Positions 27,029 through 38,149 of a stretch of DNA of 64,000 nt are shown here, piece after piece. Source of the DNA: Chrysomallon squamiferum (Eukaryota; Mollusca; Gastropoda; Neomphalida; Peltospiridae); assembly GCA_012295275.1 (NCBI GenBank), contig CM022675.1:8565193-8629192 (forward strand), given 5' to 3'. How positions within the stretch are numbered: position 1 is the first letter of the stretch; each line of letters opens with the position of its first letter. A program made the position numbers and the translations under genes. The notes below the pieces were generated by a model. That model did no database searches. It had not been told where the DNA came from and was given only the letters and a program-made list of their open reading frames with translations.

Positions 27029-27063
<35 letters not shown>

Positions 27064-27199
27064 TGCATGTACATACATACATAAACACACAGAAACACAC
27101 ACATGAAATGGATAACAAGCTAAATAATTTCTAAACATACAGATAAATGTTATTTTAATAAATTCAAATTTTTAGATACATATATACACATACTCTCAT

Positions 27200-27238
<39 letters not shown>

Positions 27239-29143
27239 AAGAAACTCACATATAATGTGTAGTAAAGGCTATGTTATTTTTAAACATACACACACGTAAC
27301 ATGTTATTAACAGAATCATTTTTTAAAACAGACACATGACAGCTATATTAGTAATAAAAATCAATTAATAAACCCCCCTCCCCGACACAAAGCAGTGTTA
27401 ATAACAGGTTGCACCATGTAATTTCTAACACACACACACAAACACAAACACATACACATATATGCACATACATGCACATAACAGCATCATAAATATGTGG
27501 CATCACACGAAATTGTTTATCAGCCATTTTACAAATAACTGATCACTGGGAATCCATTTTCAAATTAAAAAAAAAAAATGAATTTTCAATCAATACTGTA
27601 CATTGTTTTTTTTTCTGGGTTTTTTTGCGTATCTATGTACATAGAGTTAGGTAAATTTGTATTGTTTACAAATTTGTTTAAAATGTTTTTTCCTTAGAAG
27701 AAAAAACTGAGTTCATTTCGAGTTCATTCTACAGAAATCAGGTACGGTAAAGTTCACATATTTTGATAACTGTCATGCAATTTGAAAGCCGTCTTCCGAT
27801 TGGTTGGTTGTGTGAGTTTCATTATTTAACGTGGTTTGGAATTGGTCTGGTTACAAAGGGAGAGAACAAAACAAAAACAGTTAACATTAATTATCTTGAG
27901 ATCTTTTCACACATAATTTAATGGCTACAAACAAATTAATTTTCACTAATTATTATTATTATTATTATTTTTTTTTATGTTATCACTTTAACATGCACCA
28001 TATTCATAAAGATTTATAACAATTATTTTCTTCAAGATATTATAAAAATTAAAAACAACATTCAAATTATCTTTTTCTCCCACATTTTATAGACTATACA
28101 AATCAGTTGTTATTATGAACTTCAGATATCTATAAAATCTATTTAAAAATTCTAATAGTCGAGTTATGAACAGAGTAAAATCATTTTTCATACATGCACA
28201 CACATTTACATGAGCACACACAATTTTTGTTAACAATTCACATTTATTTTCAATTTTTTTTTTTTTTATACAGTATGTGAAATCAATACTGTTTTTATAA
28301 AATTTTATTTATGAACTTTTATTAAGCACACACACACACAGTTAGTTGTATGTACATATAACCATTCACCACAGAAATTTATATATGTACATGTAGATTT
28401 ATAGATACATAATCCATTTGTTGATTTTATACATTTATAATTTTTTTTATTTATTTATTTTTTAAAACATTATACTCTCTATCAACATATTTATATAAAA
28501 AAAAAATAATAATAACATTTTTAAAAATTAATGAACACATACCTATGAACCTTTGGAAAACAATATGATTTTCAAACATATTCACATAAAAAGGACCAAT
28601 ACACACAATCAGAGAAACATGTTCTTATTCATTCAGACACACATAACCTTGAATAATCTACACAAATCATTTACTTTTATTAACACACACACACACATAT
28701 ATAAAAAAAAACAAACATTTAAACATTTTTTTAAAAAATTTTAAAAATGCACACAAAAACTATCACACACGCAGATACACACACTTTGAGTATATAATAT
28801 AACACTTTTAACAAAGTTAACATTTACTAAAAAAAACAACATTTTATTAAAATTAAAAAACACACCTAGACTTTTTTTTATATAATTAATTTCAGCACTA
28901 AAATAAAGCCCTCTAATCATAGCATGAAAAAAAATAAACAACTGATTAAAATAACCCAGTTGCACCATACCACACCATACCACACCATACCACACCATAC
29001 CATATATATATTTTTCATTTTTTTCATTTTTTTTAAAAACTGTTTGTAGACTGGGTTTTATTACTCAGTGTCTGTTTTCAATGCAGTATGTGGTAATGAA
29101 CAGTTGATTCATGTTTTTTTTGTTTTTTTTTGGGGGGGGGCAC
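25613..29143 (-). other. Intergenic or long 3' UTR of the mitochondrial carrier; microsatellites
   Basis: A-rich on the plus strand (T-rich in the carrier's sense direction). Holds (AAT)/(AGT) arrays at 26035-26260, (CA)n at 26955-27060 and 27203-27236, and a 10-bp ACCATACCAC repeat at 28964-29005. It ends at a minus-strand AATAAA (25613-25618) near the GATAD1 candidate poly(A) site. No coding exon seen. Confidence 0.4.
29057..29062 (-). terminator. Candidate proximal polyadenylation signal of the carrier gene
   Basis: Minus-strand AATAAA located about 85 bases beyond the stop codon at 29144. A distal alternative is at 25613-25618. Confidence 0.4.
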
Positions 29144-29313
29144 TTAAGAATCGATTCGTTTGGGTTCTTGTTGCGCCTGTTGCTCATTTAGATTCCGGAA
29201 GAATCGTTTGAAGTATTCGTATGAACTGATCATGATGGCGCAGGCAGGAGCAACTTTGGCAATTCTCGGAAACAGACCTGAAACAGACATAGAAACAATA
29301 AAATGAAAACGAC

Positions 29314-29344
<31 letters not shown>

Positions 29345-31099
29345 AACAGTGATAGTCATGATGATGATGATGGTGCCAATGTTGATATCAATAATGGCAG
29401 ATGACTATGATAGTGATGATGATGATGATGGTGATATTGATGCAAGGAAGAAGATGATGATAAATGATAAGAAAGAAAAGATGATGATCATCATCATCAT
29501 GATGATTATGAAGTTGTTGGTTACAATTAAGGTAATATAAACCAAACATACTGATTTAGTTGTGAATATTATTTAACAATAAACAAAAAATAACGATTTG
29601 ATTGTAAATACTATTTAACACTAAGTGAAGATAACAATAAATATTATTTAACAATAACAAAAATAATGATTTTGTTGTAAGTACAGAGAGAGATTAAGTT
29701 GCAAAGGATGTAAGTAGTTGTGTAGAAAATATATTTATATTATTTGTTTGTACTGTTGTATTTACCTGTATACAAAGCTTTGATACCATGAGCATCATAC
29801 AGATTTTTCATCAGCTTCCATGTTGATGTGATTTCCTTGTTTCCTGAAAAACAACAACAACAACAACAACATCATCAACATAATATAATAATAATTAATT
29901 TCAAAAAAACATTAATGAAGGTGAAGGTTATTTTGTTTAACATTATATGAGTAAATTTTGAATTTTCAAGGCTATTATAAACATTTCTTATTTATAAAGA
30001 AATAATTCAAAATAGTAATACTGAAACCACAAATAATTGCAGATTCTTGGTTAGTACTGTTTGATATTAACAATAGTTATAGATACACACATATATAAAA
30101 AACCCAATAAAAACCAGTGAAAATATTCATGAATGCACAAAACAATAATAATTAATCATAAAAAGCACAGAACAATAATAATTAATTAAGAAAAGAATAG
30201 AATAATAATAATTAATCACGAAATACTCTATGTAATAATAATATTTTAACGAAGTTATCAATAAACTGAAATATGTGTAAAATCAATGGCACCACTGAAT
30301 TGGTAAAATGTAGTCCTAATGTTTATCAATGTTTAAAAATAAACTAATCTTGGTTTTTTTAACTGGGAGATCTATATTTTATGTATGTTCAAGGCACTAC
30401 TGATTTGGATAACTGCTACAGCTAAAGTCTATCCATGATTAAATTATTTAGAAATAACAGAGTCGGCAGTAATATGTTTATTAAACTAGGATCAGGGAAT
30501 AGTTGCCATACAAAATCGAAAATACTATTAAAAAATTTGGTAATTTCAGTGGTTTTTGCATATGTCCAAAAATATTTTGAAGTGATCAAATTAATCTTTT
30601 TTTTTTTTTTTTTTAAATATTGTTGTCAACAGAACTACTGATTGATTTGGGTAATTTCAGTTTATATATCTGGATTATATCTATGTTTACAAATATTTAA
30701 GAAACAGTGAAGTGATTAATAACCTGCTGACTGATTCAGGATATTGCAGAGATTCGTGTCTGTCTTATGTTTAAAAATGCACTCACTTGCATGTGTCATT
30801 ATTTCACCAAGTTCAATCTGCCTATGGGTTTTTATCACGTCAAACGGCTGAGTGAGAACTGCTGTTATCTGTAATCAGAGAGAAATGAACTTGAAACATC
30901 AAAAGTAATTATCAGAACACATATTTTGGATAAGCTGGCTCCCAAACATCATATTTTGTTCCTCTATATAGGTAATTATTTGTGAGTAGACTTATGTAAG
31001 TATTAAATTTGCCACAGTATGCCAAGTTTTGAGACTGTATGTGTTTGTGTGTGTGTGGGTATGTTTATATGTGCATCTGGTGTGCGAGTGTGTCTTTAC

Positions 31100-31144
<45 letters not shown>

Positions 31145-34100
31145 GAATGTGTGTTTAATGAGGCTCTATGCATATGTTTCTATATACATGTGCATGTTTG
31201 CACAATTGTGAGAAAGAAACTTATAAAGGGAGTGAATACGGGACAGAAATAAGGCACAAACGATACTCTGACCCTTTCTATTTGTCGACTATTATTATTA
31301 TTAAACATTAATCAATGGAAATTGTTTTTCCCTCAATTGAAATTCTCCTCACTTCAATTCCCACCACATCATTTTTACGTTAGTTTTATTACGAACCGTT
31401 CCAGCAAAGGCACCAACAGAAAAACTCTCAGAGAAAGCCATCTCCGACCTTCCCTTTGTCAGCAGAACGTATGTCTTCATGTTTTCATACGTAAACCAAT
31501 AGAAAGCTGCAACCAGAAAAACAATCATTTTACTTTAATTAACATTTTCTTTCAACAACAAACACAAAAAAAAACAAATTTAAAAAAAAAAATTTTAAAT
31601 TTTAAAAAATTAAAAAAAACAAGCGAGTGAAAATAGATATACTGTACCTGAAAATGGGACATCTTTCAACAGGGTTGGTACGAGGCCTCGCCAAAGGGAG
31701 AGAACTCCTCTGTGGTTGATAGTGCGTTTGACGGCCTCTCGCAACTCTGAGTAGGTCAGCTGTTCGGACTGCATCTTAGTGCGAACCATTTCTAGCGGGC
31801 TTATCAGGGACACGGCCCAAACTGAAATAATCAATTTTTAATTTATTAGTCGTTGTTAGGTTCGTTTAAAACATTTACAGCGTAAAAATACTGGGAGCAA
31901 AGAAATGTTTTACATTGATTGTTAATAAAAGAATTAATATTTTTCCAAATATCTTTAATATTGTAACGAACCATTTCTGATGAACTTATTAGAGACATTG
32001 CCCATACTGAAATAATTAATTTTTTTATTATTAGTCGTTGTAAGGGTTGTTTAAAACATTTACAGTGTAAAAATATTGGCAACAAAGAAAAAATAAACAT
32101 TTTAAATTAATTTTGTTAATAAAAGAAGTAATATTTTTAAAAATATCTTTAATTTTGTAACAAACAATTACTGCCCTCATTGAAATATTATTTTTATAAT
32201 GCTGTTATATAACTTTTCCAGCATAAATACTGAAACAAAATCTTTTTTTTTTTTTAATTTTATTAACTTCTTGAATGAATAAATAAATAAATAAAGACCA
32301 TTTCTGAGTGAGAATAATGCATACTGTGGTCTTTGTTAAAACAACTTCGCCTTTGTCATTTTTTTTTTGTTATTCTTGTTATTGTTATTATTTTTTTTTT
32401 TTTGTTATTCTTGTTATTGTTCTTTTTGTTGTTGTTGTTTTTGTTATTCTTGTTTTTACTACACTTCTTGTAGTGATTTTTTATTAAAAAAAAAAATTAT
32501 TGTTGTTGTTGTTGTTGTGTTTCTTAAAACAAAAGTACACTGTTACCTCTAGCGGTTGCTCCGGCAACCATCGGCTTCCACCAATCCGCACGGTTGCCAT
32601 CTTGATAGTCTAAGACAACTTTCAGCTGCTCGTAACAGGTAAAATATATCACTGTGGCTGGCACCGCCATCACCCTGCATAACAAATATATTTATTTATT
32701 TGACCTTCATGAAGATCTATTTTTACCTTGGTGTTGTCTTATTTTACCTTGATTTTACATTTATTTTTTATGTTGATGTAGATCTATTTTACTTTTGTAT
32801 CTTATTTTACCTTGATGTACACCTTCATAAAGATTTATTTTACCTTTGATGTTTTACAATTATTTTTTATCTTGATGTTATTTTTCATTTTATTTCGATG
32901 TACATATATTTTACCTTGATGACGATTTTGGTTTTTTACCTTGATGTTGATTATTTTACTTTGATATACATTTATTTTACCTCGATGCAGATTTACTTTT
33001 TACGTTGATAATATTTTTTGTTAAATTACCAAAATTTTGTGTTTGCATAATTTCAAAATATAAAAATGTTTATTTCTGAACATACAGTATTTATATACAT
33101 TTATTTTACGTATTCATTATATTTTTTTTTTGTTCTCAATAAACAATTTGTATAACAATTTGAATTTCATATTTTCATAATTTTCTAATATAAAAATGTT
33201 TTGTACTGAATAAATAGTACTTAAGTTATTATGTACATTTATTTTATATAATTATGGACCTTTTCAATAAATAGTTTGTAGAACTATATTTTATATTTTA
33301 GTAATTTTCAACAATATTAATGTTTTCTACTGAGTAAAGAATTTTCATGTAGATTTATTTTTAATCATTTTTAAAAATGTTCGCAATTAGCAATATTTAT
33401 GTAAATTTGTTTTATATAATTATGTTTTGATCTCAAACAATAAGCTTAACTACAGTTTTGCATTTTCATTATTTTCAAATACAGTCATGTTTTCTATTGA
33501 TTAAATGTAGATTTAGTTTTGAGTTTATTCATTTTCAATAGTCTGTGCTGAATTTGCAGTATTTACGTAAATTTATTTTATATAATTGTTTTATTGTCAA
33601 ACAATAAGTATAACTACATTTTATATTTTCATCTACAGATCTTTTTTGCTACTGAATAAATGTAGATTTATTTTTAGAGTTTGATTATTTTCAAATAAAG
33701 TAAATATGTAGGTAAAAGTTTATTTAACAGTTTGAGAATCATTATTCAAAATTTCAAAAATTCAAAACTAACGTTTTCAAGCAGCCAAATGTAGTATTTG
33801 TATATAAATCACAATAAAGACAGGTGAGGAAAAAAAAAATAAATCAACTGAAATATTGCAGAAATAAAGCAGATTATAAATTAAACAGGTAAAATTAAAG
33901 ACAGGTAAATAAACATACAGTGTAGGAGGCAAACCACTCCACAGAGAAGCAACTCCTTCATTTTTAACAATCTTTACAAAGGCATCCTGAAACAAACAAA
34001 AACAAAACAGAATAAATAATAAAATAAAATATAATAAATTAAAATATAACAAAATAAAATGAAATGAAATGAAATAAACAAAATGATAATAATAAAAAAT

Positions 34101-34874
34101 AAAATAAACAATTACAATTAAACTAAAAACAATAAAAAAATAAAAAATAAAATAAAATAATGTTGAGAGACCATTAAACAAATGAAATAAAGTGTAAAAA
34201 AAACCCCAATAAAACAATAATCATTTATTAATTAAAACAAATAACCAAACAAAAATTCATTGTTATCATTAAGCAGTATATTTTACAATATTAATAAAAA
34301 GAAAAGACAAAAAACTAAAGACAAAAAACTAAAGACTAAAAACAAAAGACTAAAAACAAAAGACAGATATTACTCTGAATCAAGCTGATCTCTTTGAGTT
34401 AACAATGCAAATGGACACTACCTGGACGCCATTGAATTGTCCGCCCTTCTTGTACCACTGGGCTTCTGCATTCTGACCATTAAGACAAGCGCAGACGTGT
34501 TCCATGAGTCCATTGCAATACATAAAACACATTCCTCGCGAAAACGGCTTCTTCTGAGCCTGAAGACGGATTCGGACCACATCGAAAGGAGTGACTGAAA
34601 ATAAAATAAATATTTTAAAAGTCTACTCTCTCTCTCTCTTGCATGCTCCATCACTCTCTCTTTGTCACACACATCTATAAAACTTTGTTTAAAAAGTCTA
34701 TTAAAATTTATTAATTCTTGGGAAAGCTATTGTCATTTTTATATTTTAACAAAAACTAAATTTTACTGTAACATTTTGACTTATGGATTTTCTACCAAAT
34801 AGTGATGTTGGAATTGCACCCCCCCCCCCTCAACACTTGCAGGAAAATACAATTGATTGTGTGGGATAAATGAA

Positions 34875-34909
<35 letters not shown>

Positions 34910-35360
34910 AAACATTTAAGAAATAAATTCTTCTTGCAGATATTTAACAAACATTTATTACAGAATGAATAAATAAATAAATAAAAAATAAATAAATAAA
35001 TAAATAAAAACATTTAAGAAATCATTTCTTCTTGCAGATATTTACCAAACAGTTCTGTCTGAATAAATAAATAAATAAATATATAAAAACATTTAAGAAG
35101 AAAAAAAAAAAAAGATAATTTTTTACATGTGGTTTTTAAGAAAAACATCTCTAGATGAAGCTGTAAAACATAATTAAATAAATATATAACAAAAATATTT
35201 AAGATTAAAAAAAAGATAATTTTGGCAAATATTTACCAAACAGTGATGTCAAAATAGCACCACTGCAGGAAGAAATCATCTGCTGTATGGGAGAAATGAA
35301 AATCCCATGTCGGGACTGTTTCTTCTCCGTCGTTTTCTTGTCTTTTTTCTCTTCCATCAT
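29144..35360 (-). CDS. SLC25A40: Mitochondrial carrier SLC25A39/SLC25A40 family, nine coding exons
   Basis: Coding exons, 5' to 3': 35360-35237, 34594-34422, 33986-33919, 32674-32547, 31821-31648, 31506-31397, 30868-30787, 29843-29766 and 29277-29144. They sum to 1071 bases, or 356 residues (human homologues about 340-360), with every junction in frame and GT-AG. Three carrier repeats are marked by PFDVVR (44-49), PLEMVR (173-178) and PFDVIK (267-272). Family-specific stretches include [33 protein letters not shown] and [15 protein letters not shown]25A39/40 and yeast Mtm1 work in the inner mitochondrial membrane; the mammalian pair is needed for glutathione import. Cysteines 64, 68, 76 and 78 lie in the first matrix loop, where SLC25A39 has regulatory iron-sulphur-binding cysteines. 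The exon 6 donor (ACG|GTTCGT) is weak. Whether it is closer to A39 or A40 I cannot settle by eye. Confidence 0.93.
30100..30260 (+). repeat. About 32-bp minisatellite in a carrier intron
   Basis: Four copies of a CAGAACAATAATAATTAATCA-like unit lie within the intron between coding exons 7 and 8. Longer degenerate repeats continue up to exon 7, with ACTGATTTGG-like words near 30395 and 30640. Confidence 0.6.
31782..32260 (-). repeat. Tandem copies of a carrier exon 5 acceptor edge (period about 185-195 bp)
   Basis: The first 40 bases of coding exon 5 and their upstream intron recur. The real edge is at 31782-31821, a clear second copy at 31967-32011, and a decayed third begins near 32160. The second copy keeps the acceptor (ATTATTTCAG) and still reads [13 protein letters not shown] against the real [13 protein letters not shown], but it has no donor and runs into a stop. 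The flanking intron words (TTAGTCGTTGT, TTTAAAACATTTACAG) are also shared, so the unit spans the splice site. Confidence 0.85.
32690..33720 (+). repeat. Degenerate tandem repeats in a carrier intron
   Basis: At 32700-33010 a TTTATTTTACCTTGATGTAGA-like unit of about 20 bp recurs many times. At 33010-33720 a longer unit (about 130 bp) recurs, with TATAAAAATGTTTTxTACTGA, an ATTTATTTTATATAATTAT block and a CAATAAxCAxTTTGTA block. No exon. Confidence 0.6.
34795..35236 (-). repeat. Tandem decayed copies of the carrier exon 1 donor edge
   Basis: The real exon 1 end with its donor (35237 upward) is echoed. Plus-strand 34796-34870 repeats ACCAAAxAGTGATGTxxxAATxGCACC, then TTGCAGGAA and a GGGATAAATGA end, interrupted by a C10 run. 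Shorter echoes (TTTACCAAACAGTxCTGTC type, joined to AAACATTTAAGAA and (AAAT)n) start near 34936 and 35039. The repeats are 80-105 bp apart. Confidence 0.75.
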
Positions 35361-35410
35361 GTCAACCTGCTCACTGTTCTAATTAAGTGACACAGTTTGG
35401 TCGTTTCCAT
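35357..35410 (-). CDS. Upstream ORF in the carrier 5' leader
   Basis: In the same exon as the main start, an upstream ATG at 35410 sits in an ideal context (GCCATGG) and encodes 17 residues beginning METTKLCHLIR. Its TGA (35359-35357) overlaps the main start in the arrangement ACATGATGG. Such overlap is known from termination-reinitiation control; here it is inferred. A minus-strand acceptor (TTATTCAG) at 35426-35428 would place the uORF in the second exon of the transcript. Confidence 0.6.
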   Translation of the reverse strand: METTKLCHLIRTVSRLT

Positions 35411-35425
35411 GGCTCCAGGGGAAAA

Positions 35426-35871
35426 CTGAATAAGAATAAATGTGGTTTGTTTTTAAAAATTCATATACAACAAATACAAATAACATTTTTACATATTAAG
35501 ATATATATGTTTGTATCCATGTATAAATAACCACACACAAATATGTACATGTGCATATCTATATGTCCACATCTATATGTGTGTGTGTGTGTATATATGT
35601 GTCTGTGTGTGCGTGTGTGTTTAGTGTGTGTATGTATACATGTGTTTATATGAATATATATATATATCACGTACACACAATGTTTATATATATGACTTGC
35701 ACACATACATATACAATTATTTGGTTTTACATACATAGAGATGTTAAGTTGAAAAGGCCCTATTTTGGGAACCAGAACAAATACATATACAACACAACAC
35801 ACAATGTATACACATACTAACACCTACAAATAAACACAAAAAACACATCACAGTATACATACATACAAACG

Positions 35872-35909
<38 letters not shown>

Positions 35910-36411
35910 AAATATTTATAAACAAACACAAAACACTGTCCTATTTAATCAACAACATTAAAAACTTAAAATAAAAATACATCAGATGTAGATGTATTTA
36001 CATCAGTGTACTACTATGTTAAAAACATCTATATAACACAAAAACTGTAAATAACACATATGTAAATAAATACTTATTTATGCAAACACTTGTGACACAC
36101 ATGCATAATGCATTATAACGACATGTTATCCATTAGAATATATAATTTATTATAAACCAAAAGGATTAAGACTGAATATACAGTACTAAATCTGAACCTC
36201 ACTGTGCTGGTTTGAACTGTTTCAGTTGTATACAAATGACAAGTGCAATAAAAATTGTGTAATATAAATTTAAGTTTGATTTACAGGTGTGTGTTATATA
36301 AATAAAGAACTTTTAGAACTTTTATGTATAAAAAATAATATAAAAACATGTTGTACATGTGCCACTGGTAGATGATTGTAACTTCAAAACTAAATTGTCA
36401 TTATTTTTTAA

Positions 36412-36450
<39 letters not shown>

Positions 36451-37742
36451 TAATAATTTGAATATATTAAATTAACTGGATTAAAATTTAAACGTTAAAT
36501 AAATTTCATGAAGTTGCATCATACTCATCGTATACAAGTAAGAGAAATAAGTAAGAAAAAATATATAAATAAATTATACTGCTGGATGTCACAGGATGAT
36601 TTAATGTCTACTCGGTCACATAATGTCAAATGCAGAAATAGCAGACGTCGCGATAATGAAAGAAATGTAGTTTCCTTAACGATACCTTCAGACGGACTCA
36701 GCCTGTTGCTGCGATTGTCACGTTAAATCCTATGAACAATTACCTAAAAGTCGTTTGCCAGAACCATACATCTTGTATGCACATCTAATAGTACTATCAA
36801 CACACTTAAAACACTCATGCATAGAGAATGATAGATAGTACTTGACATATACTGACCCTCGAACCAAGGTCCCTTTGCAAGCAGTTCAGGATTCTCGAGT
36901 CACGTTTTTCTATGTGGTTTTTATTTACTACATTGGAGTGATCCCCCCCTCGCAAAAAAAAAAAAAAAAAAGAGTATATACTATTAACTACACGATTTCT
37001 TCAGATCAATATACGAATATAGTTCAGAAATTCAAAATACAAAATATGTGAACTGACAAATATTACAATACTAAACGAGAAAACAGTCAGGTATGAAACA
37101 AATAAGTAAATCCCATTAATATAAAGCCGTTCTAAATACAATTTAAAATGACCCATTAATATAATTCTAATATTTCATAAATAAAAATGTAATTAAAATA
37201 TTCGCGACAACAACAACAACAACAACAAAAAAACGTGATTGTATCTTTATTTTTTCAATTAATAATACTATAGCTGAATTGTGTTGTTTTACTACTACTA
37301 TTTATTTATTTACTTATATTTAATAAATTATGTTTGACAAGAATTCATTAGTAATTAACAATAAAGAAAGACAGAGGCGGTATCCGCGGCCATATTAAAT
37401 TTAAACAACAAAATGTATAGAGAAATATATTTTAGAACACTAGAGTTAATTAACATTTTAGATTATAAAAGGTTTCATAGATAGTATATCAGTAATCTTC
37501 ACCCAAAAAATACTAATAAAATAAATGAAATAAAATTAAATTAAAATTTTTTATAAATAAAAGAATTTAAAATATAAAAATATGAATAATAAATTAATTA
37601 ATTTAACAAAATAAATAACAATGAAAAGTTCTTTTATACCGATTTTTTAAATATATTTTTAAAAGTTAAATTCGTTCGTTCTTTCTTTCTTTCATTGTTG
37701 TTGTTGTTGCTGCTGCTGCTATTACTATCATCATCATCATCA

Positions 37743-37787
<45 letters not shown>

Positions 37788-38149
37788 TTTTCGAACTGTT
37801 TAGAATGTACACTGTATATTTATCCTTGTGAACTATTACACAAATACTAACGACTAGCCGTTAGCCTTATAGTATTTCATAAATTATATACGAAAATAAA
37901 AATTATATAACGATGTTTTCAATAAAATAACGAACTTAATAAATAATTTTACTGTTTATGCAGTGTAATATATATAAGACAGAATATTTAAACATAATTT
38001 TATGTGGATGTTAAACAAAGACGAATTAAACATATTTATACGGAAATAACTGTTACAGCTTTATTCATTAGCCTCTATCGTGTGATTATTTTTGTTCGAT
38101 TACAAGAATTATTTCATAACAGTTCCACGTTTACTAAAATCAAATAGCT
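35426..38149. promoter_or_regulatory. Shared upstream region of the divergent carrier and tetraspanin genes
   Basis: The two genes are head-to-head across about 2.8 kb. The carrier has an acceptor at 35426, so an untranslated first exon must lie in here. CpG-bearing patches at 36590-36760 and 37370-37400 (GGCGGTATCCGCGGCC) are the most promoter-like. TA/CA arrays fill 35.46-35.92 kb and (ATT)n occurs at 36414-36451 and 37740-37785. Exact transcript starts cannot be read. Confidence 0.4.

Noticed and set aside
33777-34217. 146-codon minus-strand frame
   Set aside because: Only 33919-33986 is coding (carrier exon 3); the rest is intron read-through in T-rich sequence.
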